DNA of 64,000 bases from Primula veris (Eukaryota > Streptophyta > Magnoliopsida > Ericales > Primulaceae): positions 17,570,814-17,634,813 of the forward strand of contig OY821740.1 of assembly GCA_963682055.1 (NCBI GenBank). The letters run 5' to 3'. Shown here piece after piece: positions 1 to 10,200 of this stretch (position 1 is its first letter; the number at the start of each line of letters is the position of its first letter). The notes below the pieces were generated by a model. It was not told the origin of the DNA, made no database searches, and saw nothing but the letters and a program-made list of their open reading frames with translations. The position numbers and the translations under genes are program-made.

Positions 1-1
1 G

Positions 2-1357
2 GAGCTTGCCGACTACCTCGGAAGCGCACCCCTACTGACCAAGCCTAACACCGGCGATGTCCTTGCCCTATACCTGGCTGTGTCTGAGATAGCGGTTAGC
101 GCCGTCCTCATTAAAGAGCTTGGCAGGGAGCAAAGGCCTATCTATTACGTACGCAAGACCCTCCTGGACGCCGAGGCTAGGTATATGCCCTTAGAAAAGC
201 TCATCCTAGCCCTCGTTATGGCCTCGCGTAAGCTAGCTCACTACTTCTCGGCCCACAGTATCATGGTGTATACCGATCAGCCCGTCCGGGAAATACTCCA
301 AAAGGGGGATCTGTCTCGACGTATGACGAAGTGGGCTTGCCACCTAAACGCGTACGACATCCATTATGAGCCTCAAACGTCCGTCAAGGGGCAGGCCCTG
401 GCCGACTTTGTGGCAGAATTCACCATGGAGGACGGAACGACCGTACCTCCCGGCACCAAGGAGCGTGCCCAAGAAACGTGGACCTTGCATACGAACGGAG
501 CTTCCAATAAAAAGGGGTCCGGCCTTGGCGTTGTACTCTGGTCTCCACAAGGAGACGTAATCGAGAACTCAATCCAGCTTGGTTTCCGGGCCACCAATAA
601 CGAGGCGGAGTACGAGGCTGTGATCGCCGGCTTGAAAATGGCACGAAGCCTTGGGGTCAAGAAGATACTGGTGAACACCAACTCGCAATTAGTCAACAGC
701 CAAATAAGTGGGGAGTTTCAGGCAAAGGACGAAAGAATGGCAAGCTACATAGCCGTCGCTTCCGGAATACTCCGAACCTTCGAATGTCAAGAAATCGTCA
801 ACATCAGCAGGAACGATAACACTCATGCCGATGCACTAGCGACCCTAGCCTCGGCCATCAGTGATATGCGAGAAAGAGTCATCACCGTAGAGTACGTCCC
901 TTCTTCTAGCATCGAGGCTAAGGCAAAAATTAATGTGGTGACCGACCTCCCCCCGGAACCGAGTTGGATGGACCCCATAATCGAGTACCACCGCTCCGGT
1001 GACCTGCCCGACGATAAGAAAGAGGCTGAGAAAATAAAGAGGAAGGATCTAGGGTTCTGGTTGGCTCCCAGCGAGAAGCTCTATAAAAGATCGTTCTCTT
1101 GGCCCTATCTGCTCTGTGTCCATCCCGACATGGTGGTGAGAGTCATGGAAGAAATACACGAAGGAACGTGTGGAAGCCACATTGGAGCCCGATCGCTGGC
1201 AAACCGGGCACTGACCCATGGATACTGGTGGCCCCTCATGCAAAAGGATTCAACAACGTTCGTGCTCAAATGTGAGAAGTGCCAGAGGTACGCGCCCATA
1301 CCCCTGGCCCCGGTGCAAAAGATGAGCAGCATGACCTCGCCATGGCCTTTTGCATAA
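2..1357 (+). pseudogene. Retrotransposon pol: RNase H, second RNase H, integrase zinc finger (broken)
   Basis: The reading frame is open from base 2, so the true start is outside the window. From the left: the end of the RT-linked RNase H domain (YYVRKTLLDAEARY, then KGQALADFVAEF near 360-420). Next comes the second, archaeal-like RNase H of Tat elements (about 475-860; NNEAEYEAVIAGL, HADALATLAS). Last is the integrase HHCC zinc finger (HEGTCGSH ... CEKCQ, about 1155-1290). In the second RNase H, two positions that are normally aspartate read Asn (LHTNGA and NTNSQ), each explained by one G-to-A change, so catalysis is probably lost. The frame ends at TAA 1355-1357, although integrase-like sequence (WGMDIVGPL) continues directly after it. 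Confidence 0.9.
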
Positions 1358-2205
1358 TGGGGGATGGACATCGTCGGACCACTCCCTAGGGCCCCGGGGG
1401 GAAAAAGTTCCTCCTCATGGTCACTGACTACTTCTCAAAGTGGGTTGAGGCCGTGGCATTAGCAAAGATTACGGAGGCCGAGGTGATCAGGTTCCTTTGG
1501 AGAGACGTGATCACAAGATTTGGAATCCCTTATTCAATAGTCGCAGACAATGGGGGCCATTTCACCGGAGCTAAGTTGAAAGCAATGTATGCTAAGTATC
1601 ACATCAGGAACTACTATTCGACCCCATCATATCCCCAATGCAACGGACAAGTCGAGGTGTCGAATAAAACCGTGCTCGACGGGATCAAGAAGAGGCTAGA
1701 CGGGTCCAAAGGACGATGGGCTGCTGAATTACAACATGTCCTATGGGCCTACCAAATGACGAGAAGATGGGGCACTCAACAGATGCCCTATAGCCTAACC
1801 TACGGGATGGAAGCTATCATCCCGTTGGAAATCGGGCTCCCCTCCCTGACAACCGACATGGTTGAGAATGGGCTGAATGAAAAAATGATGGGGCTCGAGC
1901 TCGAATATGCTGAAGAAAGAAGGGAAGTTGCGGCCATTCGTAACGCGGAGTATAAGAGCGAACTGGGACGTTCCTATAACAAAAGAGTGAACGCCAGACG
2001 TTTTCAAAACGAAGACCTAGTGTTACGAAAAGTTAACAACAACTCGAGAATACAGTCCGACGGAAAGCTGGGCCCCAATTGGGAAGGCCCTTATCGAATC
2101 CTCGGAGCAGCCGGGAACGGTGCCTATATGTTGGGCCGCCTCCCCGACGATGTCCCGATGGATCGACCTTGGAATGTCAACAACCTAAGGAAGTACTATC
2201 AGTAG
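1358..2205 (+). pseudogene. Retrotransposon integrase catalytic core and C-terminal domain (frameshifted)
   Basis: This continues pol after the TAA. WGMDIVGPLPRAPGG is in the upstream frame; the sequence then shifts by one base in the run of G and A around 1395-1408, and the rest (MVTDYFSKWVEA onward, 1417-2205) is read in another frame. The three acidic integrase residues are visible: Asp in TDYFSKW, Asp in VADNGGHF and Glu in NGQVEVSNKT. The C-terminal part (NWEGPYRIL ... LRKYYQ) matches the usual end of Tat-type pol, finishing at TAG 2203-2205. The core domain therefore looks chemically intact, but it is cut off from the zinc finger by one stop and one frameshift. Confidence 0.9.
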
Positions 2206-2297
2206 GGCTCGACCTTTGTGTTTTGATGTAAATAAGAATATGATGTAAATATGCCTGAGGGCTTTATGAATGAAACTGTTGTTCTTTCAGAATTACC

Positions 2298-2537
2298 CGG
2301 TTTAAATGTTTGTAATTTTATAAGTGTTTCAGAACACCCCGAGCCTATACAGCACCCCGGTTTAAATGTTTGTAATTTTATAAGTGTTTCAGAACACCCC
2401 GAGCCTACACGGCACCCCGGTTTAAATGTTTGCAATTTTATAAATGTTTCAGAACACCCCGAGCCTATACGGCACCCCGGTTTAAATGTTTGTAATTTTA
2501 TAAGTGTTTCAGAACACCCCGAGCCTATACAGCACCC
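2298..2537. repeat. 60-bp tandem repeat, four units
   Basis: Four near-identical units of exactly 60 bp (starting at 2298, 2358, 2418 and 2478) follow the pol stop; each begins cggtttaaatgttt and ends near cagcacc. Because 60 is a multiple of 3, the array reads as a 20-residue peptide repeat on +, but no start or domain supports translation. Tandem repeats between pol and the 3' LTR are common in Tat-type elements. Confidence 0.95.
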
Positions 2538-3035
2538 CGTTCTAAATTCCGTCCCAAGAAGGTTTCGGCCCTCAAGGGAACCCTGTTTACATTTATAAGA
2601 TTTATGACGGTATGCCCCACAAGGGTTTCGGCCCTCTGGAGCTCCAGATTCTTAGTTCAGATTATATGTGTTGTTTAAACAAGGAGTGGACCCCATGACA
2701 AAGCATAATGATCCACTCATTGGGAGCACGCCGGAAACAAAACAGAAAAATAAATACAAGTCCAAAGGCCAAAATTGTTCTGTCATTTCATTCCACAAAA
2801 AGCTATTACAAGCTAAGAAATAAAAGAAAGATTACATCAAAAACAAAAACCCAAAACTATTCAAGCCCTAGTTGGCCTCGTCTTCATCTACCTCTTCGTC
2901 TGAAAGGGCTCGAGGAGTTAGAGGAACCACCTCGGGAATGGGAGCTGAGGGGACGGGAACGAAAATATTTTCCATGTTCCACACCGGATGATCCGGTCCC
3001 GCCCTCATGAAAGCAGCTGCCTCTGACCAGCCATC

Positions 3036-3066
3036 GACATAGAAGGAATTAAAATCCTTCTATGTC
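3036..3066. repeat. 12-bp perfect inverted repeat in aORF exon 3
   Basis: gacatagaagga (3036-3047), a 7-nt spacer, and its exact reverse complement (3055-3066). The right arm supplies the in-frame TAG (3062-3060) on the minus strand, after which the same frame stays coding-like to the natural-looking stop at 2868-2870. The stop therefore looks like a local templated insertion making a palindrome. Confidence 0.7.
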
Positions 3067-3389
3067 TTTAGGGCCAAGGCGGCGCTCATCTCGGCCTGAG
3101 CAGATTGGACCGCAACCTTCACCTTGTCAGCCACGCCCGCCTCAGCCTCCTCCAGAGCCGCAACCGCAGCCTGGGCACGCTCATGTGCCTCGATCTTAGC
3201 CTTCATGGCTTCAGCTCTCCGAGCTTCCACTGAGGCGTTAAGGCCTTCGGCCTTCTCTGCCCTTTTCCGGGCTTCCTCCGCCCTCTCCAAGGCCTCCTCT
3301 GCCTGCTTGGCGCTGGCCTCGGCCTTCGTGACCCATGACCTTACCAGTTGGCCTTGATGATAGACATACTGGTTCATCATCAAGTAAGC

Positions 3390-3473
3390 CTACAAGAGAA
3401 AAACAAACACTTAGCAAAAATTTAGGAAATAAACGAAGACACATAGAATGGCACTACGAAAACAGCAATTTAC
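3390..3473 (-). other. Intron 2 of the antisense ORF
   Basis: 84 nt on the minus strand, donor CAG|GTAAAT and acceptor CTCTTGTAG|GCT. Removing it joins two coding-like blocks in the same frame at a codon boundary (Pro-Gln | Ala-Tyr-Leu). Confidence 0.7.
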
Positions 3474-4111
3474 CTGCGGGATCATGGCCATGGCCGACGC
3501 CATGGAAGAGGCGAGGTCACGACCGCGATGGTCGGCCTCAACGCTCTGTTGTTGAAGCACGGCCAGAGCAAGCAGGCCAGCAGAAGGGTGGGCCTCCATG
3601 ATGCTCCCCACCCCAGTCGCCGCCTTTACCTCCTCGGGGGTCTGGATGGGCATTCTGTGGGACGGGGAGCCAAAGCTTGAGCTTGAGCCCGAAGCCGAAG
3701 CACTCGGTAGCGGACCCTCTGCCCGAGTGGTTGACACCGCTCGCTCTTCCACGACCACCACAGGTCGGCTCGGCTCCCTCGGCTCCGGGATGGACACGAC
3801 ATTCTCCCTCGGCTCGGGTTCCCCGGTCCGGGCCTTCTTCGCATTCCGAATGGCCTTCGCCTCCCCCCTTTTTCTCTTATCGGCTTCGGACTTGCGAGCG
3901 ACTCGGTCACGCCTTGCCTGTGCCGCCAACTCTTTCAACTTTTTCAAGGCCTTTGCCGCAGCATCAACCGGAGCCTCGACGACCTCCTCCTCAATTGCCT
4001 CGGGCTCGATAACCCCCTCTATCCCTTCGCCATCCACTTCCCCCCTTCGCCCGCCTCGTCCTCAGCCTCGGCTTCTTCTTCTACCTCCTCCTCTTCGTCA
4101 GAACGGACCAC

Positions 4112-4203
4112 CTGCATAGGTCAAACAAAAAATAAGTTAGAAAAATTCACAAAATTTAGCTAAGTGTGGAACTGGAATTAAAGAAAAACAAAAGATGGCA
4201 TAC
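4112..4203 (-). other. Intron 1 of the antisense ORF
   Basis: 92 nt on the minus strand. Donor GTATGC follows ATG directly, and acceptor TATGCAG precedes GTGGTCCG. The interior is T-rich, whereas the flanking exons are GC-rich and coding-like. Confidence 0.7.
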
Positions 4204-4551
4204 CATGGTCCGCAAAGTGCCCAAGCTCGGCCCGGTAGGACGTGCCTCAGGAGAGCTGTCTTCTAAGCGAAGTGGGCTCCTTACAAAGGGCTCCCTAGAG
4301 CTCAGGGGAAGGACCTCTGGCAGAGGCTTCACTTGCTGGTCAATGTAGCTGCGGGTACCGTCCGGCCCCTCCCTATAATGGAGGACGGTACCATCGGGCC
4401 GGGTCTCGAAGAGAACCCCGGCCGTTGTAGCAGGAAAAGATCTCACCGGCACGGCCTTCGTCTTGCTGCTCGGCTTCAGCTTCATCGCCTTCGCCGTCTT
4501 CAACACTTTTTCAGAAGGCCCCTCAGTGGCCTCAGATTCTTTGGGAGCTTT

Positions 4552-4568
4552 GGGGGGGGGGGGGGGGG
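4552..4568 (+). repeat. Run of 17 G
   Basis: An uninterrupted G run inside aORF exon 1, read as a proline run on the minus strand. Its length may vary or be mis-sequenced. Confidence 0.9.
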
Positions 4569-5607
4569 AGAGAGTGGACTCCAACCCCTGCTCCTTCTCC
4601 CACCTTTCCCGGGAGTACCCCACAGGGCAGAAGGTCCTGTGGGGCCACTTAAAATAGTTCCCCTTACAGGTGGTAGGGGAACCGCAAGTCAGCAGGCGCT
4701 CCGCATCACGCACGCCTGCATCCGACCCGTTTGGGCCCCACCAGTTGAGGGCCACCTCCAGTGACCCGACGTTGGGCTCACTGAGGCCCCTTAGCTTCGA
4801 GGCCACTGTGGCCTTGTTTTCCTTGGTGCTGAGCACCCTCCCCGCCCTAGATGGGAGAATCAGGTCAACTCGATGGAGCCAGTGGCCCTCCACCACGATC
4901 ACATCTTGCGTGTAACCCCGATTCGAATCGGAGTTACCTGTGATCAGTTGGTTGTAGGCCCCGCAGATAGGGCTGCCTGCTTTTGGCCTGGGAGCTTGGC
5001 TCGCTCTGCAGAAACTCGTAGCAAGCCAGGAGCTCCTTCAGTCCCAACGGTTCTGGCAGGGCCGAGCCCAGTAGAACGTTGAGGGCCTCCATTCCGGCAC
5101 AGACGCGGTGCGCCTGCAGTGGCCACTGGCACGGAAGAGTCTGCATCCAGGCGCATAACTCCGCCAGCAGCTCCGGAATGGGGAGGTCGGTGCCCCCATA
5201 CAAGAGAGTAGAGAGGGAGAGGGTCACCATGTTATTGGGATTGACAACGATCCCGTTCACCTCGTCGGCGCTCTCGCATGTCTGTAGTCAGAACTCTTCA
5301 CCAATCCCACAGAGCTGGCAGAACTTGTCCAAATCGGACTCATGTTGCCTCACCATGATGCTGTTATCGTTAACAGCCATGCTCAGGGCCGGGTCAATAA
5401 CCATTGCCCGGAATGGCAAGGCATTGGCCATCACGGCCAGGCGCCGTGGTTGGGGAGCAACCATCGGGCCCTTTCCGGCTCCGTAAACTATAACCATTTT
5501 GGTTGGATGTTTGTTAAAATTTGCTGAGTGTAGGAAGAGAGAGAAAGTGGTTTGCTGTGAAATTTTAGAGAGAGAACGAGAAAGTGAAAATGAATTTTCA
5601 CTGAGGG

Positions 5608-5615
5608 TATTTATA
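5608..5615 (-). promoter_or_regulatory. TATA box for the antisense ORF
   Basis: Reads TATAAATA on the minus strand within gcctataaataccctc, 111 nt upstream of the ATG at 5497. This leaves room for a leader of about 80 nt. Confidence 0.6.
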
Positions 5616-5779
5616 GGCCCCCACTGGAAGGTGAAAAGACATTTACCAGAAGATGAAAAGACAGCAACGGCCCATTGCACGAACTCCCACATATAACCGC
5701 CACTGCGCAATTAAAGCATTCCACGTGTACAACAGGCAGATGCCATCTGCCAAGTGTCACTCAGCAGCCATTTGACATT

Positions 5780-6700
5780 AATGACGTTGATGAAATCGAA
5801 GAGACAGATGCGGCGCCTCATAAATGCATACTAGACGTGCTCCACGTGTAAGAAATCCATAAGTACCTGAACATGCGCCACTAGACAGGCCATGCTGAGG
5901 CACCTCCGAACCTCCAAACATGTGAACAGAATGACCGGAGCCCCCGTAAAGACTGAAGATCCTTGCCGACCTTGTCCTTAACGACGACTCCGGACAGGGA
6001 TCTGTTGGCGAGGGAATGTCAGCATCCCCTCGTCCGGACCGGTACAACCTCCGAAGCAGGGTGTCCGGCCCATGCCACCATGGATGACATACCACCCCGG
6101 CTCTAGAGAGGTCGAGCTGCGCCCACGTCAGCCTAAAGAAGCGTGTCATATATGCTTCCCCAATTAATGTTGCTGCTCCCTTGGGGGACCTCTCAGCATT
6201 TCATCGACGTGGCCCAATCACAGGTCATCACCTGTGGGCCCCGGAAAAAGACTGTACTCTTGTCAGAGTCATAAATGACCTAACGCCGTTGGATTAGTAC
6301 TTGACAGTACAGTGATCCAAGGGCTAATACACTTCTGGATCACACTATAAATACCCCCACTAATACTACTTAGAGGGGGGACAGAAGGAGAGCAAGAAGA
6401 GAGATAAAGCTGAAACAACCCGGACTGCCTAAACACAACCTCTAACATCCGATACCACGATTTGTAACCGGCCCGATCCCTCACCCTTCATTATATACTT
6501 ACTTTCAGTCTCACCTATACTGACTTGATCGTTGGAGAGGGAAAACCTGGTACCAATCCCGGGCCCCTGTTCGTTTCTTGTGCAGGCACGAGAAGGACTC
6601 CGTCACCGAAGAGACCACCCTTTTACGGAGCCGACGCGTGCTGTTGATTAAGCCGAGCCTAGGAAGAAAATTAGGCTCGCCAGTAAGATCAAGAATAGGC
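5780..6700 (+). repeat. Probable 3' LTR of the Tat element (boundaries approximate)
   Basis: No coding sequence. The segment has a plus-strand core promoter at 6346 and a region downstream resembling an R/U5 leader. No second LTR is in view to fix the ends, so the edges are estimates from the end of the antisense promoter and the drop in GC content. Confidence 0.5.
6346..6353 (+). promoter_or_regulatory. TATA box of the 3' LTR
   Basis: TATAAATA within cactataaataccccc, followed by a purine-rich stretch (agaggggggacag) where transcription would start. It points rightwards, towards the FSP1-like gene about 0.9 kb away. Confidence 0.65.
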
Positions 6701-7123
6701 TATATATATAGTTCGCTTCAATATAAAAAGAAAAGTATATTCATTTTTCAAACCAGATCAATGTCATTTGCAAATCATGGGGTTCTGTATTTGCATTCAT
6801 CTTGTTGGAGGGTGTCTTAAATTGGAATGTTAAAATGATACCGGCGAAAAAATCACTCCAACTTTCGACCATAAAATGTAAATGTGTTAATTTAAACAGA
6901 ATTATTTAATAAGTTTTCTTCCCATAAAATTTCCCCATCTTTGTGACCAGCCAATCCAAAATTGTAAAGTGATTTTATTTCTAGAAGCAGTCAACTTTGG
7001 TTTCTACTTTTTTCAGCCTAAGCATTATTTTCTAGAAGCTAATTCCTCTCATTTCTCAACCGCGTTTCATTCTTGTGTTTAAAAGTTGACTATTCCTTCC
7101 AACTTACTAATTACGTATGAGAC

Positions 7124-7139
7124 TATATATACCTATAAA
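7124..7139 (+). promoter_or_regulatory. Probable TATA region of FSP1-like gene 1
   Basis: tatatatacctataaa lies about 120 bp upstream of the start codon at 7257. A (TA)n run at 7172-7195 sits inside the likely leader. Confidence 0.4.
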
Positions 7140-7256
7140 CACAAACTCATCATCACAACAAATCAGCAACTTATATATATATATATATATATATACTCCT
7201 ATTATCTTGGCTTTCATATCACATAGTAATTCTTAAGTTATTGAATTCTAATTATT

Positions 7257-10200
7257 ATGCCAACGGTAGTAATTGTGGGAGGTGGAATTGGAGGGTCGCT
7301 TTTGGCAAAATGTCTTCAAGACCACTGCAAAGTTGTTCTCATTGATCCGTAAGCTTTTTGAAACTTCTATTCAAAAATTTATAATCATTTAAAAAAAAAA
7401 TGTGTCAATGTGGTTTATGACCTTTTAATCTTTATAAAAGTTTCCTTGTTTACTTGTTAGCAGTGCTGTATTTGGTCGGCCAACTTAAAATTTTGGTACT
7501 TGTGAATTTTGACCAGTAAAAAAGCTATAAAGTTTAGGATAAAAGACCACTTTTTTTCCCACTCAAATAAGACATCGTGTAAATTTCAACTGTTCAGGGT
7601 GTTGCTTTAGTTACGATTACGGTGTGTAAGCTTCATTTCGTTTTTTCCACGTAAATTAAGGCACGAAAGACTAGAAGACCATGCTAATAAACCTGAATTT
7701 TTGCTTTAACTATGGATCCCCTCGGTAAGTTGTGATACCAGGTCGAGCCTCCTGACCTAGGCTATTCTTAAAAAAATTGCACATTAAGGTGGAATCATCG
7801 CTCCATAACTCCATTCTAGTTTTGTAGTGCCTCATATGGTCTATCGGGCAGCTTTTCCCGTCATACAGCTTAAATTCTGGGATGACAAAACCGGTTGGGG
7901 TTTCGGTACCGTGTTATTTGCTCGATACACGGTGTTTCCTGGCAAACATTCCATGCTTGCTGGAAGACTTCGTCATGTGTTTGATACTGCGGTGTGTATC
8001 CTCCACCGCCATAATTTGTGTGAATGGGGGCGTAGTGCTCATGTACTCCCCCTGCCTTGTTGTCACCATATCCCCCGCTTTTCGGGACTATGCCGTATGC
8101 ATGTCCGGCCTGGCTACTCTGGAAGCCGGGTCTTGGTGTGAAAGGTTGTGGTGGCATCCTTGATAGCAGTTCCCCTTATTGGAACCTTCCTGCCTCTCGT
8201 TGTCGGTCTGCCACTTCCATGGCTGCCCTGTACGTGGCATCTTCTATTTGCTCGCTTCTTGGGAGAGCTCTTTTTGAGGGTCGGCTGCTTGTTGTGTCAG
8301 CATTCTTATCCCCGCAACTGTCATGGCTGACATGCAAGCTGCTAGCCGAGCTTGAATTTGGACATGATAGCTTTCATCAGTCCGAGATATCACAACTGCA
8401 TTTCCTACCGGTTGTATCATCGGTTAAAATTCCACCGTGGATGTTGTGATTATTTGTGGAGAAATGATTGGTTGTCGAACTGTTTGTTTCTGTGTGTTGG
8501 TAGGTGACATCCCGTATTGGAATGCCCTTGGGTTTGTCGGGCGCTGTTGGGTTTGTCTCGTCTCCTCGACGTAGTTGTCTTTAGACTGGAATTGACTTCT
8601 TCGTTATTGAGTTGGAAACGAGTGACCCTCCCTCTGTGTGAGCTTGAGTTGGCGACGGCCAACTGTTGCCTGGAGCTTGGTCTTGTTGTATTTATTGTGG
8701 GCGCTACACTGGAGCTCTCTCCTCCTCCTCGGAATCGGACGGATTTTCATCTATCAGCCCGTCGATCATTGGAGGTTGGTCTTGAAATTGTGAGTGTTCG
8801 TTAGGGAGGTTGGAGGTGAGTGCTTGGTATCTTTGGTTGATGGCTAGAAGTGCTTCTAGCTCGTCTTGGCGAATGCGTATATCGTTGTTGTTGTTTGGGG
8901 TTGTTCCCACCTCCTCGGGACGATTTTCTTTTAGGGTGGTAACCATTTTGCTCGTCTGGTAAAGTTGTGTGTTCAACTTCGAAAATAGCTGGCACTACAT
9001 GAAGCGTAGTGACGTCGCCATTTGATAAAGCATGGACTTTGGTCGATCAAGTCGTACTTTTCAACAATAGTTATGTAAATGGTTAAAGCAATAATTTGGA
9101 CAAGTAAATATCTTTATTGATTAATTGAATGAATTACAATGTACTTCTATTATAAATCTCAATTATCTAATGCTCGGTGTAACTCTTCGGTCTATGACTT
9201 TGACTCTTTGTGTATACTTTCTAGTGAGATGAAATCTGAAAAGTCTCTGTACTTTTTATGCTTAGAAGTCAGATGATCTCATTGTACTGCTATTTGACTC
9301 TATTTATAGGGGTACGTGCTCCATAAGATGTTGATAAGTGGCGTTTTCATCTGTCAGATCATGAGCTTTTTATGTAGTGGGCTTCGTTAATTAGAGTTAG
9401 TCCAATGAGTAATTACCTTTCCTATTTTATAAAGGAAATGACATTCGTGTCTTTATACCAATTGTGCTCCCCATGTTTAAAGTGATGGATTTCCATGAAA
9501 AATATATGGGTCGGGTTACTACCAAATATCGCTTAACGGGTAGTATTTTCATGTCGTATCACCATCAATTTCCGTCTACTTGCAATCAAAAGTCATCTCA
9601 AACCGGAAATGATTTTTCAAATGGGGATGTTTCATGTTTCATGTTTTAATACCCCTATACTAACAGTACCCAAATTAGGCTAAGAACATTGTATAACTGA
9701 CCAACCCATAATTTTATCTTGTACCTAGATGATGCAAGGATGGTTTTTATCATTCTCAAAGCGAAATATAGTAGTTACAATAGTAGGTTAACACTACCTA
9801 AAATGGGCTAAGAAGATAGATGACACGTAACTTATCCACCCACAATTTTTAATTTATTTGTGAACAGGAAGGAGTACTTGGAAATCATATACGGAGAGTT
9901 GAGGTCAATGGTCGAGCCATCGTTTGCAACCAAATCGGTTATTAGCCATTTCGAGTACATTCCCAAGGTCCGTTTGATCGTTTCAACTGCAGTGAAAGTT
10001 ACAGAAAATGAAGTTTTTACTGCTAATGGCCTAAGTGTTGCATACGATTATCTGGTCATAGCCACTGGTCATCTTCACACCGGTGAACGAACTCGGAGCG
10101 ACAGGCTCAAGCACTATGAAGCAGGTAATTAGTCTAATTATACCCGACCTAAGAAAAATTCCGAAAGACTGAAGAAGCTGAAAGCTGCATTTAATACGAA

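Larger units (their letters stand above)
2868..5497 (-). pseudogene. Antisense ORF (aORF) of the retrotransposon, three exons, broken
   Basis: The strand opposite to pol carries a long coding-like region. The chosen start is ATG 5497-5495 (MVIVYGAGKG), because a TATA box lies about 110 bp upstream. Exon 1 runs to 4204 and includes a proline run. Intron 1 is 4203-4112 (ATG|GTATGC ... TATGCAG|GTGG). Exon 2 is 4111-3474 (acidic, then basic Lys/Arg-rich). Intron 2 is 3473-3390 (CAG|GTAAAT ... TTGTAG|GCT). Exon 3 is 3389-2868, an Ala/Glu/Lys-rich likely coiled coil followed by an acidic tail ending EDEAN. Breaks: TGA 5290-5288, a frameshift near 4960-5000, one G too few in the run near 4045-4050, and TAG 3062-3060. 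Known: such antisense ORFs occur in Tat/Retand-like elements; their function is unknown. Confidence 0.75.
1..6700 (+). mobile_element. Ty3/gypsy (Tat-type) LTR retrotransposon, 3' half
   Basis: Seen: in order on + come the RT-connected RNase H, a second RNase H, integrase, a 60-bp tandem repeat, a long coding-like region on the opposite strand, and a TATA-bearing LTR-like segment. Known: two successive RNase H domains and an extra antisense ORF between pol and the 3' LTR are features of the Tat lineage of plant Ty3/gypsy elements. The 5' LTR, gag, protease and most of RT lie left of the window. The region is visibly GC-richer than the rest of the window. All coding parts carry breaks, so this copy is not autonomous. 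The right boundary is approximate because I could not fix the LTR end or a target-site duplication. Confidence 0.9.

Noticed and set aside
2251..2598. A 115-residue protein made of 20-residue repeats
   Set aside because: The frame is open only because the 60-bp repeat length is a multiple of three; no domain or start context supports it.
4903..4936. A third intron in the antisense ORF at CAG|GTAACT
   Set aside because: It would be only about 30 nt, too short for plant splicing, and the sequence after it reads as coding in a shifted frame, so a frameshift is the simpler explanation.
7827..8804. Several + strand frames in intron 1 of FSP1-like copy 1
   Set aside because: They mirror gag-like sequence on the minus strand of the inserted element and show no domains of their own.
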